Below, one piece after another: positions 41,188-50,263 of a DNA stretch of 64,000 nt. Under the pieces are notes generated by a model. The model was not told the DNA's origin and searched no databases. It saw only the letters and a program-made list of their open reading frames with translations. Both the position numbers and the translations under genes were made by a program. The stretch's first letter is position 1. Each line of letters begins with the position of its first letter. The DNA comes from Bacilli bacterium (GTDB lineage: Bacteria; Bacillota_I; Bacilli_A; RF39; UBA660). The stretch lies in the NCBI GenBank assembly GCA_017434825.1, contig JAFSGC010000002.1, positions 1 to 64,000 of the forward strand, in the 5' to 3' direction.

Positions 41188-42805
41188 AATTTACTCCGAT
41201 TATTTCTCCATCAACAACATCAATCACTTCATAATTTGGATTTCTTGATAAACCAGGCATTGTCATTATATCTCCTAATAAAACAGTAACAAATCCCGCA
41301 CCATTATAAAGATTAACATCGCGTACATTAATAACAAAATTATCAGGTGCTCCTACAGCTTTCAAATCATCAGAGAATGAATACTGTGTTTTCGCAACAC
41401 AAATTGGAAGATTAGATAAACCCTTACTTTTTAATAATTCTAATTTTTCTAACGCTAAATCTGAAAATATAACATCGCTTGCTCTATAAATCTCTTTTGA
41501 AACAATTTTTACTTTTTCCACAAGGTCTACATCATCTTGATATAGTAATTTAAAACTATTTTCTTTTTCACAAAGAGAAACCACTTTTTCTGCAAGTTCA
41601 ACAGCTCCTTCTCCACCCAAAGAATAAGCTTTACTTTCAGCAAACTCAACATTATTTAAACAACAACATTCCTTAACAAGAGCAATTTCTGAATCTAAAT
41701 CTGTATCATATCTATTTAAACAGACAATAACATTATTCATATATTTTTTCATATTTTCTATATGTCTAACTAGATTTGATAACCCTTTTTCTAATGCATC
41801 ATTATTTTCTAAATAAATATCATCTTTCTTAACACCACCATGATATTTTAATGCCTTAATAGTTGCAACTAAAACAACTGCAGATGGTTTCAAGTTAGCT
41901 TTTCTACATTTTATATCAAAGAACTTTTCAGCACCTAAATCTGCCCCAAAACCTGCTTCAGTTATAACATAATCAGCTAACTTTAATCCATATTTAGTTG
42001 CTACAATACTATTACATCCATGAGCAATATTTGCAAAAGGACCACCATGAATAATAACAGGATTTCCTTCTAATGTTTGAACCAAATTTGGTAAAAAGGC
42101 ATCTTTTAATAAAGCTGTCATCGAACCTTCTACCTTTAAATCTTTTGCATATATTTCATCATCATTACTGTTATATCCAATAACGATATTCCCTAATTTT
42201 TCTTTTAAATCATTCAAATCCTTTGCTAAACAAAATAACGCCATTATTTCGCTAGCAGCAGTTATTGCAAAAACATCAGTTCTTCCACCAGCAACAACGC
42301 TTCTTAAACTTCTATCATTAACATCTAAACATCTACCAAATGTAACTCTATTAATATCAAGTTTATTACCAAAATAAATATGATTATCAATAGCGGCACA
42401 TAATAAATTATTCGCTGCAGTAATTGCATGAAAATCTCCAGTAAAATGTAAGTTAATATCTTCCATTGGAACAACTTGACTATATCCTCCACCTGTTGCT
42501 CCACCCTTCATACCAAAAACAGGTCCCATAGAAGGTTCTCTTAAAACACCGACTACATTCTTATTAAGAATATTTAAAGCATCTGTTAAACCAATAGAAA
42601 CAGTAGTCTTTCCTTCACCATAAGGTGTAGGACTTATCGCAGTAACTAACACAAGTTTACCATCTTTATTTTCTCTAACTGACTTAATCTTCGCCTTATC
42701 ATTACCATATAAAATTAAATCATCTTCACTAATACCTATTTTTTTTGCTACTTCTTTAATATCTTTCTTTTTAATACTTCTTGCGATTTCAATATCTTTC
42801 ATCAA
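41186..42805 (-). CDS. fhs: Formate--tetrahydrofolate ligase
   Basis: Fhs joins formate and tetrahydrofolate using ATP to give 10-formyl-THF for purine and fMet-tRNA synthesis. The 539-residue length fits the family (about 556). The nucleotide-binding loop reads SPTPYGEGKTTVSIGL (about residues 60-75). Other family signatures are REPSMGPVFGMKGGATGGG and HFTGDFHAITAANNLL. The rest is collinear with the family and looks intact. It is monocistronic, ending at a clear terminator; a TGATATAAT extended -10 box lies in its upstream region. It can assimilate the formate made by the pyruvate formate-lyase encoded at the other end of the window. Confidence 0.97.
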   Translation of the reverse strand: MMKDIEIARSIKKKDIKEVAKKIGISEDDLILYGNDKAKIKSVRENKDGKLVLVTAISPTPYGEGKTTVSIGLTDALNILNKNVVGVLREPSMGPVFGMKGGATGGGYSQVVPMEDINLHFTGDFHAITAANNLLCAAIDNHIYFGNKLDINRVTFGRCLDVNDRSLRSVVAGGRTDVFAITAASEIMALFCLAKDLNDLKEKLGNIVIGYNSNDDEIYAKDLKVEGSMTALLKDAFLPNLVQTLEGNPVIIHGGPFANIAHGCNSIVATKYGLKLADYVITEAGFGADLGAEKFFDIKCRKANLKPSAVVLVATIKALKYHGGVKKDDIYLENNDALEKGLSNLVRHIENMKKYMNNVIVCLNRYDTDLDSEIALVKECCCLNNVEFAESKAYSLGGEGAVELAEKVVSLCEKENSFKLLYQDDVDLVEKVKIVSKEIYRASDVIFSDLALEKLELLKSKGLSNLPICVAKTQYSFSDDLKAVGAPDNFVINVRDVNLYNGAGFVTVLLGDIMTMPGLSRNPNYEVIDVVDGEIIGVN

Positions 42806-42942
42806 ATCACCTCACAAAATATTATATCATAAAACATATAAACTTGTTTTTTCAAAAGAATATTATATACAAATTTTTATTTTCATATAAGAGATTTATA
42901 AAATTCAAATATAATTACACCACAAAATTAAAAATCCTCCGT

Positions 42943-42971
42943 TTGCATTACTACATAACAAATGTTATTAT
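42943..42971 (+). promoter_or_regulatory. Promoter of the thioester adhesin/sortase operon
   Basis: TTGCAT (42943-42948) and TATTAT (42966-42971) with a 17-base spacer; AAGGAGG precedes the ATG at 43002. Confidence 0.72.
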
Positions 42972-43001
42972 CAAAACCATTAAGAAAAAAGGAGGAATTT
43001 T

Positions 43002-44441
43002 ATGAAAAAATATATATATTTCTTAATACTATTATTTATTAGTCTTATCTTTATTCCAAAAGATACATATGCAGTATCATTTTATGAAGATAATTATATA
43101 CCTAATGTCTGGATGAATAAAAAGAATCCAGATGATGGGCTAATATATTATAATCAAGCACGTTTTATAAGAGAAAGTGGTACAAATAAAATTGCATACT
43201 GTATAGAACCCTTTGTTTATTTAAACAGTGATGGAACATATTCAAAAACATCATCACCAACAAATTATACAAAAGAACAAATTGAAAATATGACACTCGC
43301 AGCACACTTTGGTTATGGATATAAAAATCATACCGAAGATAAATGGTATGCATTAACTCAAATGTATATATGGAAGATTGCAAAGCCAAGTGCCAAATAT
43401 TACTATAGTTCAGTTAAAAATGGTGAAAAAGTTGAAATGTTCGAAAATGAAACTAACGAATTAAAACAATTAATTGAAAATTATAAAAAAGATACACAAT
43501 TTAATAATCAAACATACTACTCAGTAAATAATCAAGTATTTACAAAAACAGACTTTAATCAAGCATTAAGAAACTATAAAATAAAAGAAACTAATGCTGG
43601 AAAAACAGTAATTCATGATATAGCAATACAAACAAATAATCCATTAACAACAGGAGACTACTATGTAATATTAGAAAGAAATAGTACATATTATAACCAT
43701 CCAACATTATTCTATCAATCATCAACAAATCAAGATGTAATAACTATAGGAGATCCTGCACCTAAAACAAATAAATTTAATATAAAAGTAATAAATACTG
43801 AAGTAAATATTAATAAAATAGATAGTGAAACATTAAGTACAAAACCACAAGGAGATGGTATATTAAACAATTCTGTTTTCACATTATATGATAGGTATAA
43901 TTTTAAAATTAAAGATATAAATCTAAATGAAAACGGAACATTTCAAATAAAGGATCTAAATTTCAATACATATTATATAAAAGAAAAAACTCCAGGAACA
44001 GGATATAGATTAAACGAAAAAAAATATACATTTACTTTAACTCCTGAAAATCCAATAATAAATATTGATGTAACAAATGAAATCATAAAAGGAACACTTA
44101 AAATAAAAAAAGAATATGGAACAGAAAATAATTTCAAACCAGAAGCAAATGTTAGTTTTAATATATATAATTCTAAAGATGAATTAATAAAGACTATTAC
44201 TACAAATAATAATGGAGAAGTAGAAATAACACTACCCTATGGAAAATATAAATTAACTCAGTTAACAACAACAGAAGGATATCAAAAGGTAGAACCAATA
44301 GAATTCGAAATAACTAAAGACCAAGAAGAACTATATTATAATTTACAAAATTATAAAATTAAAGTTCCTAATACTTTTTCCACAAGTATATTTGAAAAAA
44401 TAATTAAAGTGATAAAGGATATAATATGTGGAAAAAAATAA
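43002..44441 (+). CDS. Thioester-domain surface adhesin with two CnaB/SpaA-like domains
   Basis: A 479-residue exported protein. A signal peptide ends near DTYA (residue 24). The N-terminal domain holds the two parts of a Cys-Gln thioester site: YCIEPF with Cys67 and ALTQMYIW with Gln120, as in TQXA-type thioester domains that bind host surfaces covalently. Two prealbumin-like CnaB domains follow at about 265-360 (VNINKID... YIKEKTPGTGYR, with Lys and Glu suited to an isopeptide bond) and 365-455 (LKIKKEYG... KLTQLTTTEGY, where the Glu is Gln). The C-terminus reads VPNTFSTSIFEKI then a weakly hydrophobic, Lys-rich tail: an unusual sorting signal. The sortase gene overlaps its end. Confidence 0.83.
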   Translation: MKKYIYFLILLFISLIFIPKDTYAVSFYEDNYIPNVWMNKKNPDDGLIYYNQARFIRESGTNKIAYCIEPFVYLNSDGTYSKTSSPTNYTKEQIENMTLAAHFGYGYKNHTEDKWYALTQMYIWKIAKPSAKYYYSSVKNGEKVEMFENETNELKQLIENYKKDTQFNNQTYYSVNNQVFTKTDFNQALRNYKIKETNAGKTVIHDIAIQTNNPLTTGDYYVILERNSTYYNHPTLFYQSSTNQDVITIGDPAPKTNKFNIKVINTEVNINKIDSETLSTKPQGDGILNNSVFTLYDRYNFKIKDINLNENGTFQIKDLNFNTYYIKEKTPGTGYRLNEKKYTFTLTPENPIINIDVTNEIIKGTLKIKKEYGTENNFKPEANVSFNIYNSKDELIKTITTNNNGEVEITLPYGKYKLTQLTTTEGYQKVEPIEFEITKDQEELYYNLQNYKIKVPNTFSTSIFEKIIKVIKDIICGKK

Positions 44442-44983
44442 TTGTAATTGTATTAGTATTAATATCATATATTGTTATTTGTAACATTATTTATAATAAT
44501 TTTACAATTGAAAAAAATAAAATATCCACAAGTATAAATATACCAAATCCTAAAAAAGTAACTAAAATTATTCCAAAAGAAAATAGTATTGGTAAACTAA
44601 CAATAGATAAAATATCATTAAATAAAAAATTATATCCTATAAACTCAAAAGAAAATAATATAGAAAAAAATATAACTATTTTACCTGGTTCTATTGAACC
44701 TTCAAATGAAAATTCCATTATGTTTATTGCTGCCCATTCAGGGACAGGAAAAAAGGCATATTTTAAAGAACTACATAAAATGAAGAAAAATGATTCAATT
44801 ATATTAGAATATAAAAATATAAGGTATACCTATATAATTAAAAATATATGGGAAACAAAAAAATTAGGAACAATATCAGTTCCTAAAGAAAATATAAATC
44901 AACTAATCTTAACAACATGTAGTATGAAAGATAAAGAGAATCAACTTATAATTAATTCAGTATTAACAAAAAAAGAGTCATAG
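44426..44983 (+). CDS. Sortase dedicated to the thioester adhesin
   Basis: A 185-residue sortase, a membrane transpeptidase that joins surface proteins to the wall. One N-terminal membrane helix (about residues 4-23). The catalytic His lies in FIAAHSGTG (His104) and Cys in LILTTCSMKD (Cys165). At the place where most sortases have the catalytic Arg, eight residues after the Cys, this one reads ENQLIIN (Gln173). The domain is small and the class is uncertain; the wide spacing looks closest to class D or E-like enzymes. It overlaps the adhesin gene by 16 bases, so both are made together, which indicates a cognate pair. Confidence 0.85.
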   Translation: MWKKIIVIVLVLISYIVICNIIYNNFTIEKNKISTSINIPNPKKVTKIIPKENSIGKLTIDKISLNKKLYPINSKENNIEKNITILPGSIEPSNENSIMFIAAHSGTGKKAYFKELHKMKKNDSIILEYKNIRYTYIIKNIWETKKLGTISVPKENINQLILTTCSMKDKENQLIINSVLTKKES

Positions 44984-44998
44984 ACTCTTTATTTTTTT
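44972..44998. terminator. Bidirectional terminator between the sortase gene and the S41 peptidase gene
   Basis: AAAGAGTC (44972-44979) ATA GACTCTTT (44983-44990), with T-runs, spanning the sortase stop codon. Confidence 0.83.
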
Positions 44999-46275
44999 AA
45001 TATTTCTACTGCTTTTTGTAATTGCAAATCATTATCATAACTAGCATTAGTAGAATACTTTTCACTTTGATCAACAACTACGTCAGGAATAATACCTTTT
45101 TCATTTATCCACTCACCTTTAGGAGTTAACCATTTTTGAGTAGTGTATTTTATACTTGCACCACTAGAAAGTTCTATCGCTTTTTGAATAGTTCCTTTAC
45201 CATAAGTAACACTACCAACAATATTTACATTTTTATAATTATCTTTAAAACTAGCTGCAAGTATTTCAGATGCAGAAGCACTATTATGATTTACTAAAAT
45301 AACAACCGGTAAATTTCTCTTAGTTGAATTTTCTGCATATACATTAGTTGTTTTTTCTTTAGTAACAATTTTATATAAAATAGTCTTCTTACTAAAGAAT
45401 TCATCTAATATTTTATTAACTTGACCAAGTTTACCACCTGGATTATCTCTAACATCAATAATTAACGACTTAATTTTATCTTTTTCAAGACCTTCAAGCT
45501 TATTAATAAATTGTTCACTTGTTGTTGCTGAGAAAGATGAAATTGTCATATACCCAATATTATTTTCTAAAATCGAACTAGTTACAGAAGGAATTTCCAC
45601 AACACCACGTTTAACTTTAAGCGTTAATTCTTCTTCTCCTCTTCTTACAGTAACATTAACCTTGGAACCTGACTTACCCTTTAATAATTTAGATAACTCA
45701 TCCAAACTTAAATCTTCAACACTTTTACCATCAACTTTAACAATATAATCATTAACTTCTAATTTTGCCTCTTGAGCAGGTGAATTATTAAAAATCTCAA
45801 CAATCTTAAATTTATTATCAGACCATTCAACAGTAACACCAATTCCAACAAAAGAACCATTAACACTTTCTAAAAAAGAATCAGTATCATTACTATTCAT
45901 ATACACCGAATAAGGATCATCCAAAACTCCAATCATACCAGACACAGCAGCATCTGCAAGTTCACTAGGATCAACTTCATCATAATAATTTTCTAAAATT
46001 GCATTATATGTTGTAATAATTTCACTAGCCTCATTTGATACTTCTTTACCAATTGATTTAGTAGAATTTAAAATACAGCCAATTACAACACCAAATAACA
46101 CAGATATAAGAATAATGACCATAACTTCTATTGTATTAAACCCACTATCTCTTTCAATAACAACTTCTCTTACATTATCAAGTTCTTCATCTATCTCAAT
46201 AACTTTCTTCTTATTTTTTTTACCAAAGAAAGGCTTTTTATCAGATTTATTTCTTTTATTATCTTTTTTCTTCAT
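44989..46275 (-). CDS. S41 family carboxyl-terminal processing peptidase
   Basis: A 428-residue serine protease of the CtpA/CtpB type. A basic cytoplasmic N-terminus (KKKDNKRNKSDKK) and one membrane helix (about residues 52-74) place the rest outside. A PDZ domain (about 125-205, GIGVTVEWSDNKFKIVEIF, SVEDLSLDELSKLLKGKSGS) precedes the protease core with the catalytic Ser in NHNSASASEILAASF and Lys in YGKGTIQKA. The ATG at 46275 is favoured over the GTG at 46284, since AAAGGA lies 11 bases before it. Such enzymes degrade or trim envelope proteins. It stands alone between terminators. Confidence 0.92.
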   Translation of the reverse strand: MKKKDNKRNKSDKKPFFGKKNKKKVIEIDEELDNVREVVIERDSGFNTIEVMVIILISVLFGVVIGCILNSTKSIGKEVSNEASEIITTYNAILENYYDEVDPSELADAAVSGMIGVLDDPYSVYMNSNDTDSFLESVNGSFVGIGVTVEWSDNKFKIVEIFNNSPAQEAKLEVNDYIVKVDGKSVEDLSLDELSKLLKGKSGSKVNVTVRRGEEELTLKVKRGVVEIPSVTSSILENNIGYMTISSFSATTSEQFINKLEGLEKDKIKSLIIDVRDNPGGKLGQVNKILDEFFSKKTILYKIVTKEKTTNVYAENSTKRNLPVVILVNHNSASASEILAASFKDNYKNVNIVGSVTYGKGTIQKAIELSSGASIKYTTQKWLTPKGEWINEKGIIPDVVVDQSEKYSTNASYDNDLQLQKAVEILKK

Positions 46276-46354
46276 AATAAGCACTATCCTTTCTTACCTA
46301 TAAATTATAATATCACAGTATACTTTTATTTAGAACAAAAAAATCTAAATAAAA

Positions 46355-46378
46355 TAAAAAAAGACAATTACTTGTCTT
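46355..46378 (-). terminator. Terminator of the Trx-like membrane protein gene
   Basis: AAGACAA-TTAC-TTGTCTT (46361-46378) with a U6 run on the minus strand, between the 46377 and 46275 genes. Confidence 0.82.
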
Positions 46379-46916
46379 AATTTAAATAATCAATAATTGA
46401 ATCTACACCTTCAATATATCTAGTTACTTTACCATCTTCAAACTTAATAAGTGTTGGTCCTTTAATTAATAATTCATCAGCACTCTTAGGTTTCTTATTA
46501 GACTTTTCACTAACATATTGCTTATTAAATCCATTACTCATATCAACTTTATAAAATCTATATTTTCCATTATATGAATAATTATTTAAAGTAGAAGTTA
46601 ATTCAGCTAGTTCAGCATCAGTAAAGTCATAATATACAACTAAATATTTCTCATTTCTCATATTGAAACTTGAACCGGCTAAAATTTCATCATATTGAAT
46701 TTCAGCTTCAACTTTTTCTTCCTCTTGTTTACTATTATTACCAGTAACAAACACTGTTATTAAATAGAAACAACTTAGTACTGCAAGCACTCCTAGTAAA
46801 ACAGTAACAACCTTTAGTATTTCATAAGATGTACTAGTTTCCATTTCATCAATTTTTTTATTAATATTCTTTTTTGTAGTTCCCTTTTTATTAATTGTTT
46901 TTTTACTTTTTGCCAT
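46377..46916 (-). CDS. Membrane-anchored thioredoxin-like-fold protein lacking CxxC
   Basis: A 179-residue protein with a very basic N-terminus (SKKTINKKGTTKKNINKK), one membrane helix (about residues 38-58) and an outside domain of about 115 residues. The order of elements, KYLVVYYDFTDAELAELTS, YRFYKVDMSN and GPTLIKFEDGKVTRYIEG, fits a thioredoxin fold with a cis-Pro in GPTL. The redox Cys pair is absent, so a binding rather than redox role is likely. The ATG at 46916 follows GGTGA by six bases; the longer frame begins inside that site. Its function is unknown. Confidence 0.65.
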   Translation of the reverse strand: MAKSKKTINKKGTTKKNINKKIDEMETSTSYEILKVVTVLLGVLAVLSCFYLITVFVTGNNSKQEEEKVEAEIQYDEILAGSSFNMRNEKYLVVYYDFTDAELAELTSTLNNYSYNGKYRFYKVDMSNGFNKQYVSEKSNKKPKSADELLIKGPTLIKFEDGKVTRYIEGVDSIIDYLN

Positions 46917-46966
46917 TTTAATCACCACGAATCAATTATAGCATAAGTAAAAATCAACGTAAAGTC

Positions 46967-47953
46967 TTATTTAAGAGTTGGAACAGAACTAATGCTTTGA
47001 GCTATCTCAATCAATTCGTCTTTTCCCATTACATCACTCACAATATAATAATCAATTCCTCCACTTGTCCAAGACAATGAATTGTCTGTCATAACACCTA
47101 AAGTATCCATAAACATATATGGCTCACCATAAGTAGGAATAACAGTAAATTCATCCATAACATTACTTGTCTCTTCTACAAGTAAGAATGGCTTATCACC
47201 TTCAAACGTCATAATAATCCTTTCACCTGTATCAGTTGTTATCTTCTCACTATTAGACAAAGTTGTATTAGTTGGAAGTAATAATGGATATATAGAATCA
47301 TCTAAATTAGAACTTTCCACAACATCTAATTCTTCAAATGACTCCATAACATAATTCAATTTAAAATAATCATCCTTAAATGTTGGAGAATAATCTATAT
47401 CTTTAATATCTAATTCCATTTTTATAGTATCGTTGGAATCATATATTTTTACCTCTTTAATATTTAAATCTTTATCAATAAATATTTTTTGATTTACAAG
47501 TAATCTATTATTAGGATAATTAACCTTAGTAGTAAAATTATATCCTTTCTCTACTTCTTCAAATTTATGTTCCTTATCATTTTTTATATCATTAATTAAA
47601 GCTTCTAATAAATAAATTTGTGAGTGTTCATAAGGCCAATCACTTTGAAACTTAAAACTTTTATTTAAAGCAGGTGTCAACACATATACACCATCATCAT
47701 TTTTTAATATAACTTGTGTATGACCATTAGCCATATTCGTCATACTAACTTTATAATAATTATCCTTCTTATAACTAACTTCAATATCATAATTATAAAC
47801 ATCATCATTATTAGTTATAGCAAGTTCACCACTTAACATATAACTTTTTTTAATCTTTTTACTTATTTCATTTACAATATCTTTCTCATTGTATTTACCA
47901 CATCCAGTAAGAAAAATTATCATTGCAAATAAAAACAAAAATATTTTTTTCAT
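46967..47953 (-). CDS. LolA/GerS-like-fold lipoprotein
   Basis: A 328-residue lipoprotein with lipobox FLTGC (Cys18). The mature domain shows a half-barrel beta pattern (SYMLSGELAITNNDDVYNYD, YYKVSMTNMANGHTQVILKN, GVYVLTPALNKSFKFQSDWP) similar to LolA/MucB-type domains found in Gram-positive lipoproteins such as GerS. A C-terminal part with GGIDYYIVSDVMGKDELIEI resembles DUF4367. It likely binds a hydrophobic ligand or an envelope enzyme. It has its own short leader and no obvious partner gene. Assignment rests on pattern only. Confidence 0.68.
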   Translation of the reverse strand: MKKIFLFLFAMIIFLTGCGKYNEKDIVNEISKKIKKSYMLSGELAITNNDDVYNYDIEVSYKKDNYYKVSMTNMANGHTQVILKNDDGVYVLTPALNKSFKFQSDWPYEHSQIYLLEALINDIKNDKEHKFEEVEKGYNFTTKVNYPNNRLLVNQKIFIDKDLNIKEVKIYDSNDTIKMELDIKDIDYSPTFKDDYFKLNYVMESFEELDVVESSNLDDSIYPLLLPTNTTLSNSEKITTDTGERIIMTFEGDKPFLLVEETSNVMDEFTVIPTYGEPYMFMDTLGVMTDNSLSWTSGGIDYYIVSDVMGKDELIEIAQSISSVPTLK

Positions 47954-48009
47954 AGTTCACCCCATTAATATTTATACTAAATTATATTTAGGTAGAACTA
48001 ATTTATTAC

Positions 48010-48041
48010 AAAAAAAGAAATAGTCATTCAACTATTTCTTT
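48010..48041 (-). terminator. Terminator of the cdaA-cdaR operon
   Basis: AAAGAAATAGT (48014-48024) and ACTATTTCTTT (48031-48041) form an 11-base stem with a six-base loop and U-run on the minus strand. Confidence 0.87.
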
Positions 48042-49390
48042 GTAATAACAATCTTAACTTTCTTAGTCTTAGATTCATAATTTAACTTCAAGTCATCTCC
48101 AGAAACTTGAACTTCTACTTCATGAGTACCTACTCCATAATCTTTAAGATCGATGTAAGGTTTAATTGATGTAGACTCAACTTTCTTAACAACATCACTA
48201 CTTCCAGATACTACTACAGTAACTTGTCTATCGTCATCAGTTAATGCTTGAACTTTATAATTATTTCCAAGATTCTTAAATTGAATTGCAATATTTTCAA
48301 ACTCTTTAGTAATTGAGTCATCTAAAGTTAATTTAATTGTTAATGTTTTTGTACTAAGTTCAGTAATACCAGAAGGTTTCTTTAAAGTAACATGATATTC
48401 TTTATCTTTAGCTAATCCCTTAGTATCAATTTCAACTTCAAGTTGTTCAATTTCATCAACAGCAGCTTGTTCACCATAAATAGTAACTAAAGTAGAACTT
48501 AATACCATTGATTTAATTGATCTACCAAATGCTAAGTCTCCTTTTGGAATAACTTTAATTGGAACTTCTTTACTTGGAGAAGTAATTGTAAGTTTAGCTT
48601 TTACTGTTTTAGGAACTATTTCAACATCATCTAAAATCATTCCATCAGTATCATAAGCAACTAGAGGAACATCTTTTAATTCAATTTCCCCAGCCTTTGG
48701 ATTAGGAATTTCATTAACATCAACTAATGCTTTTACAGATGCAACTTGTTTTAACTTATATTCTGCACCCTTAATAATTACATCAGTTCTATCTAATTCA
48801 ATATCACTAATATATAATTTCTTATCTAAATTATCTTTATGTAATACATCATAAGTTAATGTTCTAGTATCACTAACTTTTTCATAAATTGTAACTGTTA
48901 CATTTTCAGGATCTAACTTATAATCTAACGATTTAAGTCGTTGTGTATACTTTAATGTAACCTTATGATTTCCTGGTTTTAATCCAGTTAAATCAACAGA
49001 TACACCTTTAGCAGGAGATTGCTTTGCTAAGAAGATGTGTCTTCTTTGTCCTACTAAAGTAATATCAACAGTATCAGGTAAACCTTCAACTACATATAAT
49101 TCCTCATTATAAACTGCTGTTACTTGTTGGTCTGATAAAATTTCTGCATATTGATCAATCATAATATTAGATTCTTTATCAGTCCATACAAATACAATAA
49201 ATGCTAAAATCATACTTATTATTAACAAAGTAGATTTTTTACCAGCAAATCTATCAATATTTTTAGAATTGTTTTTGAAGAAATTCATAACAATTAAGAT
49301 GAGTTTTGTAATAGGAGTTATTAACCATTTATCAAAGAATAATCCAATATGGTGGAATAATCTTCCAATTTTTCTAATTATCTTCTTCAT
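48032..49390 (-). CDS. cdaR: CdaR (YbbR-domain regulator of diadenylate cyclase)
   Basis: CdaR is the membrane partner that modulates CdaA activity. The 452-residue protein has an N-terminal transmembrane helix (about residues 55-70, TLLIISMILAFIVFVW) and four YbbR repeats outside, each with a VDVTLVG/ITLKG-like strand pattern (PDTVDITLVGQRR, VIIKGAEYKLKQVASVKALV, VTIYGEQAAVDEIEQLEVEI, VTVVVSGSSDVVKKVESTS). The repeats end in a short I-x-x-x-K tail. Its start overlaps the cdaA end by 17 bases, the standard arrangement. In many Firmicutes glmM follows; here a terminator follows instead. Confidence 0.92.
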   Translation of the reverse strand: MKKIIRKIGRLFHHIGLFFDKWLITPITKLILIVMNFFKNNSKNIDRFAGKKSTLLIISMILAFIVFVWTDKESNIMIDQYAEILSDQQVTAVYNEELYVVEGLPDTVDITLVGQRRHIFLAKQSPAKGVSVDLTGLKPGNHKVTLKYTQRLKSLDYKLDPENVTVTIYEKVSDTRTLTYDVLHKDNLDKKLYISDIELDRTDVIIKGAEYKLKQVASVKALVDVNEIPNPKAGEIELKDVPLVAYDTDGMILDDVEIVPKTVKAKLTITSPSKEVPIKVIPKGDLAFGRSIKSMVLSSTLVTIYGEQAAVDEIEQLEVEIDTKGLAKDKEYHVTLKKPSGITELSTKTLTIKLTLDDSITKEFENIAIQFKNLGNNYKVQALTDDDRQVTVVVSGSSDVVKKVESTSIKPYIDLKDYGVGTHEVEVQVSGDDLKLNYESKTKKVKIVITKK

Positions 49391-50201
49391 AAGCTGCTTC
49401 CTCTATTTCTTCTTCAAATTCTATATCTTGTTTTGGTTTTAACTCATCTATTAACATCATTCTAACATCATCAAGTGTTAGGTTATATAACATTTCTCCC
49501 TTTAACGCTATTGAAACTCTTCCTGTTTCTTCAGAAACAACAATACAAATAGCATCTGTTTCTTCAGCTAACCCTAAGGCCGCTCTATGTCTTGTTCCTA
49601 ATCTTTTATTCAACTTAGGACTATTACTTGTTGGAAAAACAGCACCAGCACAAGTAATTCTATCACCTTGAATAATAACTCCACCATCATGTAATGGATT
49701 ACCTTCATAGAAAATAGCTATTAATAAATCACTTGTTAAATCAGCATATAACTTTTTAGCTTTATCAATGTAATTACCAAGACTAATATCTCTTTCAATT
49801 ACCATTAATGCTCCAATTCTTTCTTTTCTTAAATAGTCAATTGCATTAACCATTTCATAAACCATACGTTCACGTTCATCAACTGTTAGTACTTTATGTC
49901 TTCCTAATAATTGAGTACGTCCAAGTTGCTCTAATATAGTTCTAATTTCTGGTTGGAAAATAACAATTAAAGCAATTGGTCCCCATTGAAGAATATAATC
50001 TAATAAAACTCCAATAGTTACAAATCCAAAAAGATCACTTACCGCATAAAGTAAAACAATAAATACTAATCCTTTAAAAATTAACGATAATTTAATATTA
50101 TTTTTAATATTTTTCAAAATATAATAAATTACAAACCATACTAATAAGACATCAACGAAATCTCTTAATACGGATAATACATCTGTTACTGTTATTGACA
50201 T
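49374..50201 (-). CDS. cdaA: Diadenylate cyclase CdaA
   Basis: CdaA makes cyclic di-AMP from two ATP, a second messenger that controls potassium/osmolyte balance and wall homeostasis. Three membrane helices occupy about residues 10-80. The DAC domain follows with the catalytic GNPLHDGGVIIQGDRI (DG[A/G] motif) and GTRHRAALGLAEETDA (RHR motif), both intact. The 275-residue length is typical. GGAG precedes the ATG. It is the first gene of the pair with cdaR, starting about 60 bases after the stop of the gene upstream. Confidence 0.96.
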   Translation of the reverse strand: MSITVTDVLSVLRDFVDVLLVWFVIYYILKNIKNNIKLSLIFKGLVFIVLLYAVSDLFGFVTIGVLLDYILQWGPIALIVIFQPEIRTILEQLGRTQLLGRHKVLTVDERERMVYEMVNAIDYLRKERIGALMVIERDISLGNYIDKAKKLYADLTSDLLIAIFYEGNPLHDGGVIIQGDRITCAGAVFPTSNSPKLNKRLGTRHRAALGLAEETDAICIVVSEETGRVSIALKGEMLYNLTLDDVRMMLIDELKPKQDIEFEEEIEEAAYEEDN

Positions 50202-50263
50202 TACATCCTCTCCTTCTAAAAATGCTATAATCTAGTATACAAAATTTTATCTAAATAGTAAAG

